In this document: piece after piece, positions 5,987-7,571 of the stretch
Numbering within the stretch: the stretch's first letter is position 1
Layout of the letters: every line of letters starts with the position of its first letter
Assembly (NCBI GenBank): GCA_902806395.1
Contig: CADCWH010000387.1
Location: forward strand, 1 to 7,571
Origin: an uncultured Thermomicrobiales bacterium
GTDB taxonomy: Bacteria; Chloroflexota; Chloroflexia; Thermomicrobiales; UBA6265
DNA: 7,571 bases
Direction: 5' to 3'
Notes under the pieces: model-generated
What the model saw: the letters and a program-made list of their open reading frames with translations, nothing else
Database searches by the model: none
Told to the model about the DNA's origin: nothing
Made by a program: the position numbers and the translations under genes

Positions 5987-7571
5987 TCACACGCCTTCGC
6001 CAGCGAGGGCGGCCTTAGGCTGGGCATCGCTCGACCGGGCCAGCGTGAGGACCGCATCGGCACCGACCGCAATCTCTGAAGCGACCTTGCCCCGGGCATC
6101 GACCAGCACGGCCGACGGCGTGCCGCTGGCGCCGAAGGCGTTGCCGACGGTGAAGCCCTGATCGAGGACCACCGGTGAGCGGAGGCCCATTGCCTTGTTC
6201 GCCTCGATGTCGCCCGTGGAGACCACGAGCATCTTCGGCGCCCCCTTCGGTGGCTTGGCATCCCAGGCCTTGAGGTCGTCGAGCATCCGGGCGCAGAAGC
6301 CGCAACCGGGATTCCAGAACACGACCAGGGTCCGACTGCCGCGGAGGCGAGCGAGGTCAACGGTCCGGCCGTTGAGGTCTGGCAGCACTACCTTGGGGGC
6401 TGGGTCACCGACCTTCGGTGTGGTGGGGGCGACCGGGGCAGCCGCACCATTCCCGTTCGGCGCGCTGCCACTTGGCGCCTCGCCCCGAGCCAGCGCCAGC
6501 ACGGCCGGCGCGCCCACGGCGAGGGGGGACGCGATGCGTCCGCCCGGATCGACCAGTACCGCCGCCGGTGTCCCGGTCGCGCCGAACGCCCGTCCGGCCT
6601 CGAAGCCCTGGTCGAGGACCACCGGCGCGTGCAGGCCCATCGCCCGGTTGGCCTCCACCGTACCGGTGGAGACGACGAGCAGCTTCGGGGCCCCCGCGGG
6701 ACGGTCCATCTCCCACGCCTTCAGGTCGTCCAACATCCTTGAGCAAAAGCCACATCCGGGATTCCAGAACAGGATGAGCGTCTGGTGACCGCGGAATCCG
6801 GCCACGCTCATGGAACGACCCTCGAGGTCGGGGAAGGTCAGCGTCGGGGCAAGGTCGCCGACCTGGGGAGTGGTCGACTCGCCGGGCCGCATGGGCGCCG
6901 TGCCGCCGTGGCCGTTGCCATTGACTCCCGCCATCGGAACAGGAGCGGGCAGACGCGCCAGGGCAGGCTGCGGAGCCGGGGTGGGGGGTGCCGCCGAGTC
7001 CGGACGTCCGACCGTGCGCGCCACCAGGGCGCGGACCGCGTCGGCCCCCGGGGCGAGCGGGCTGCCGACCGTACCGTCGGGTCGGACGACCACGGCGATC
7101 GGCGTGCCGTGGGCTTGGTAGGTTTCGGCGACTTCCTGATCCCGCTGCAGCAGGACATGAGTGAGTCCGTGCTCGGTCACCTTGGCCCGGTTCGCTTCCG
7201 GTGCACCGCGGCTGATGAGGGCGATGGTCAGGGCAGCGGCATGCTCTCGCTGCCAGCGGCCGAGGTCAGGCAACAGGGCGTTGCAAGGTCCGCGGCCGGG
7301 ATCGGAAAACAGCAGTAGGGTGGGCTTGCCGGCCGCGCGCAGCGCGTCGAGGGTCATCGTCTCGCCGTAGAGCCCTGACAAGCTGAACGCCGGTGCGGGT
7401 GCGCCGACCGGCAACCCAAGGTCAGGTTCGGTCGGGGCCGCGACTGCCGTCGGACCGACGCCGCCCGCGTCGAGGCGTGACTCGAGGGCATCGAGGCGCC
7501 CCAGGATCCGCCCATTCTGACCCAGGAGGTGGACCAGCGCCCAGCCCCCGATGGCGAGCAGAGCAAGGCCA
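5987..7571 (-). CDS. Membrane-anchored protein with three tandem thioredoxin-fold (MauD/TlpA-like) domains, 5' end off the window (partial)
   Basis: The frame is open from the right edge to a TGA at 5989-5987, giving 527 visible residues numbered from the codon at 7570. Residues 1-16 (GLALLAIGGWALVHLL) are a membrane segment, followed by QNGRILGRLDALESRL and LPVGAPAPAF, a layout I associate with MauD-like redoxins. Domain 1 spans about 53-187; its active site reads DPGRGPC, with Arg93 where the first Cys is expected and Cys96 retained. Domain 2 (234-364) and domain 3 (384-514) each have WNPGCGFC (Cys273/276 and Cys423/426) and a GTP cis-proline motif. Linkers are Pro/Gly/Asn/Ala-rich. Domains 2 and 3 are about two-thirds identical by eye. 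The anchor suggests the domains lie outside the cytoplasmic membrane and perform thiol-disulfide exchange; substrate and reductant are unknown. A TTG at 7414 is not the start, since it would remove the anchor. Confidence 0.88.
   Translation of the reverse strand, partial: GLALLAIGGWALVHLLGQNGRILGRLDALESRLDAGGVGPTAVAAPTEPDLGLPVGAPAPAFSLSGLYGETMTLDALRAAGKPTLLLFSDPGRGPCNALLPDLGRWQREHAAALTIALISRGAPEANRAKVTEHGLTHVLLQRDQEVAETYQAHGTPIAVVVRPDGTVGSPLAPGADAVRALVARTVGRPDSAAPPTPAPQPALARLPAPVPMAGVNGNGHGGTAPMRPGESTTPQVGDLAPTLTFPDLEGRSMSVAGFRGHQTLILFWNPGCGFCSRMLDDLKAWEMDRPAGAPKLLVVSTGTVEANRAMGLHAPVVLDQGFEAGRAFGATGTPAAVLVDPGGRIASPLAVGAPAVLALARGEAPSGSAPNGNGAAAPVAPTTPKVGDPAPKVVLPDLNGRTVDLARLRGSRTLVVFWNPGCGFCARMLDDLKAWDAKPPKGAPKMLVVSTGDIEANKAMGLRSPVVLDQGFTVGNAFGASGTPSAVLVDARGKVASEIAVGADAVLTLARSSDAQPKAALAGEGV
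6029..6871 (-). repeat. Internal coding repeat: redoxin domains 2 and 3 (two units, 450-base period)
   Basis: Units 6871-6479 and 6421-6029 each encode 131 residues that align without gaps, starting TPQVGD and TPKVGD; by eye about 87 of 131 positions match. Active-site cysteines lie exactly 450 bases apart. The 19-residue linker between them (residues 365-383) is Gly/Ala/Asn/Pro-rich. The pattern indicates in-frame duplication within the gene, later than the split from domain 1, which is much less similar. Confidence 0.85.

Noticed and set aside
7412..7414. TTG as start of the redoxin gene
   Set aside because: The frame continues upstream through a membrane segment and the QNGRILGRL stretch typical of this protein type, to the window edge.
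1..7571. CRISPR arrays, tRNA or rRNA genes, insertion sequences and phage genes
   Set aside because: No regularly spaced short repeats, cloverleaf-like segments, rRNA signatures, transposase motifs or flanking inverted repeats were seen in the window.

Overview
The window is GC-rich bacterial DNA with tightly packed genes. Protein resemblances (a Chloroflexota-style MutL/GlmL-like protein, a tail-anchored zinc-ribbon protein, a MauD-like redoxin and an S9C-type peptidase) point to Chloroflexota, perhaps a Thermomicrobia relative. This is an inference from remembered family patterns, not from a marker gene.

Layout. Positions 1-3378 carry three genes on the minus strand, in transcription order: a zinc-ribbon protein with a C-terminal membrane anchor (3378-2257), a divergent MutL/GlmL-like ASKHA-fold protein (2088-304), and the start of a small beta-rich protein with barrel-sandwich-like motifs (261 to beyond the left edge). 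Each has a purine-rich Shine-Dalgarno sequence exactly 7 nt before the chosen start. A plausible sigma70-type promoter lies at 3475-3448. Divergently, a complete S9-family serine peptidase occupies 3629-5680 on the plus strand. After a 306-base convergent gap with dyads but no clear terminator, a minus-strand gene (7571-5987, 5' end off the window) encodes a membrane-anchored protein with three tandem thioredoxin-fold domains.

How the genes may work together. The three left-hand genes look like one functional unit: a membrane-tethered zinc-ribbon/coiled-coil protein, a nucleotide-binding-fold protein of the glutamate mutase L family, and a possible barrel-sandwich partner. No glutamate mutase subunit is present, so the classical reactivation role is not supported here. 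The MutL-like protein keeps a C-terminal adenosine-type glycine motif, but the other nucleotide-binding loops look eroded. The peptidase is an ordinary peptide-degrading enzyme. The redoxin probably acts outside the cytoplasmic membrane in thiol-disulfide exchange. It has two CGFC active sites and one N-terminal domain whose first active-site Cys is Arg.

The best candidates for something undescribed are the divergent MutL-like/zinc-ribbon/beta-rich cluster and the triple-redoxin architecture. No mobile elements, CRISPR arrays, tRNAs or rRNAs were seen.
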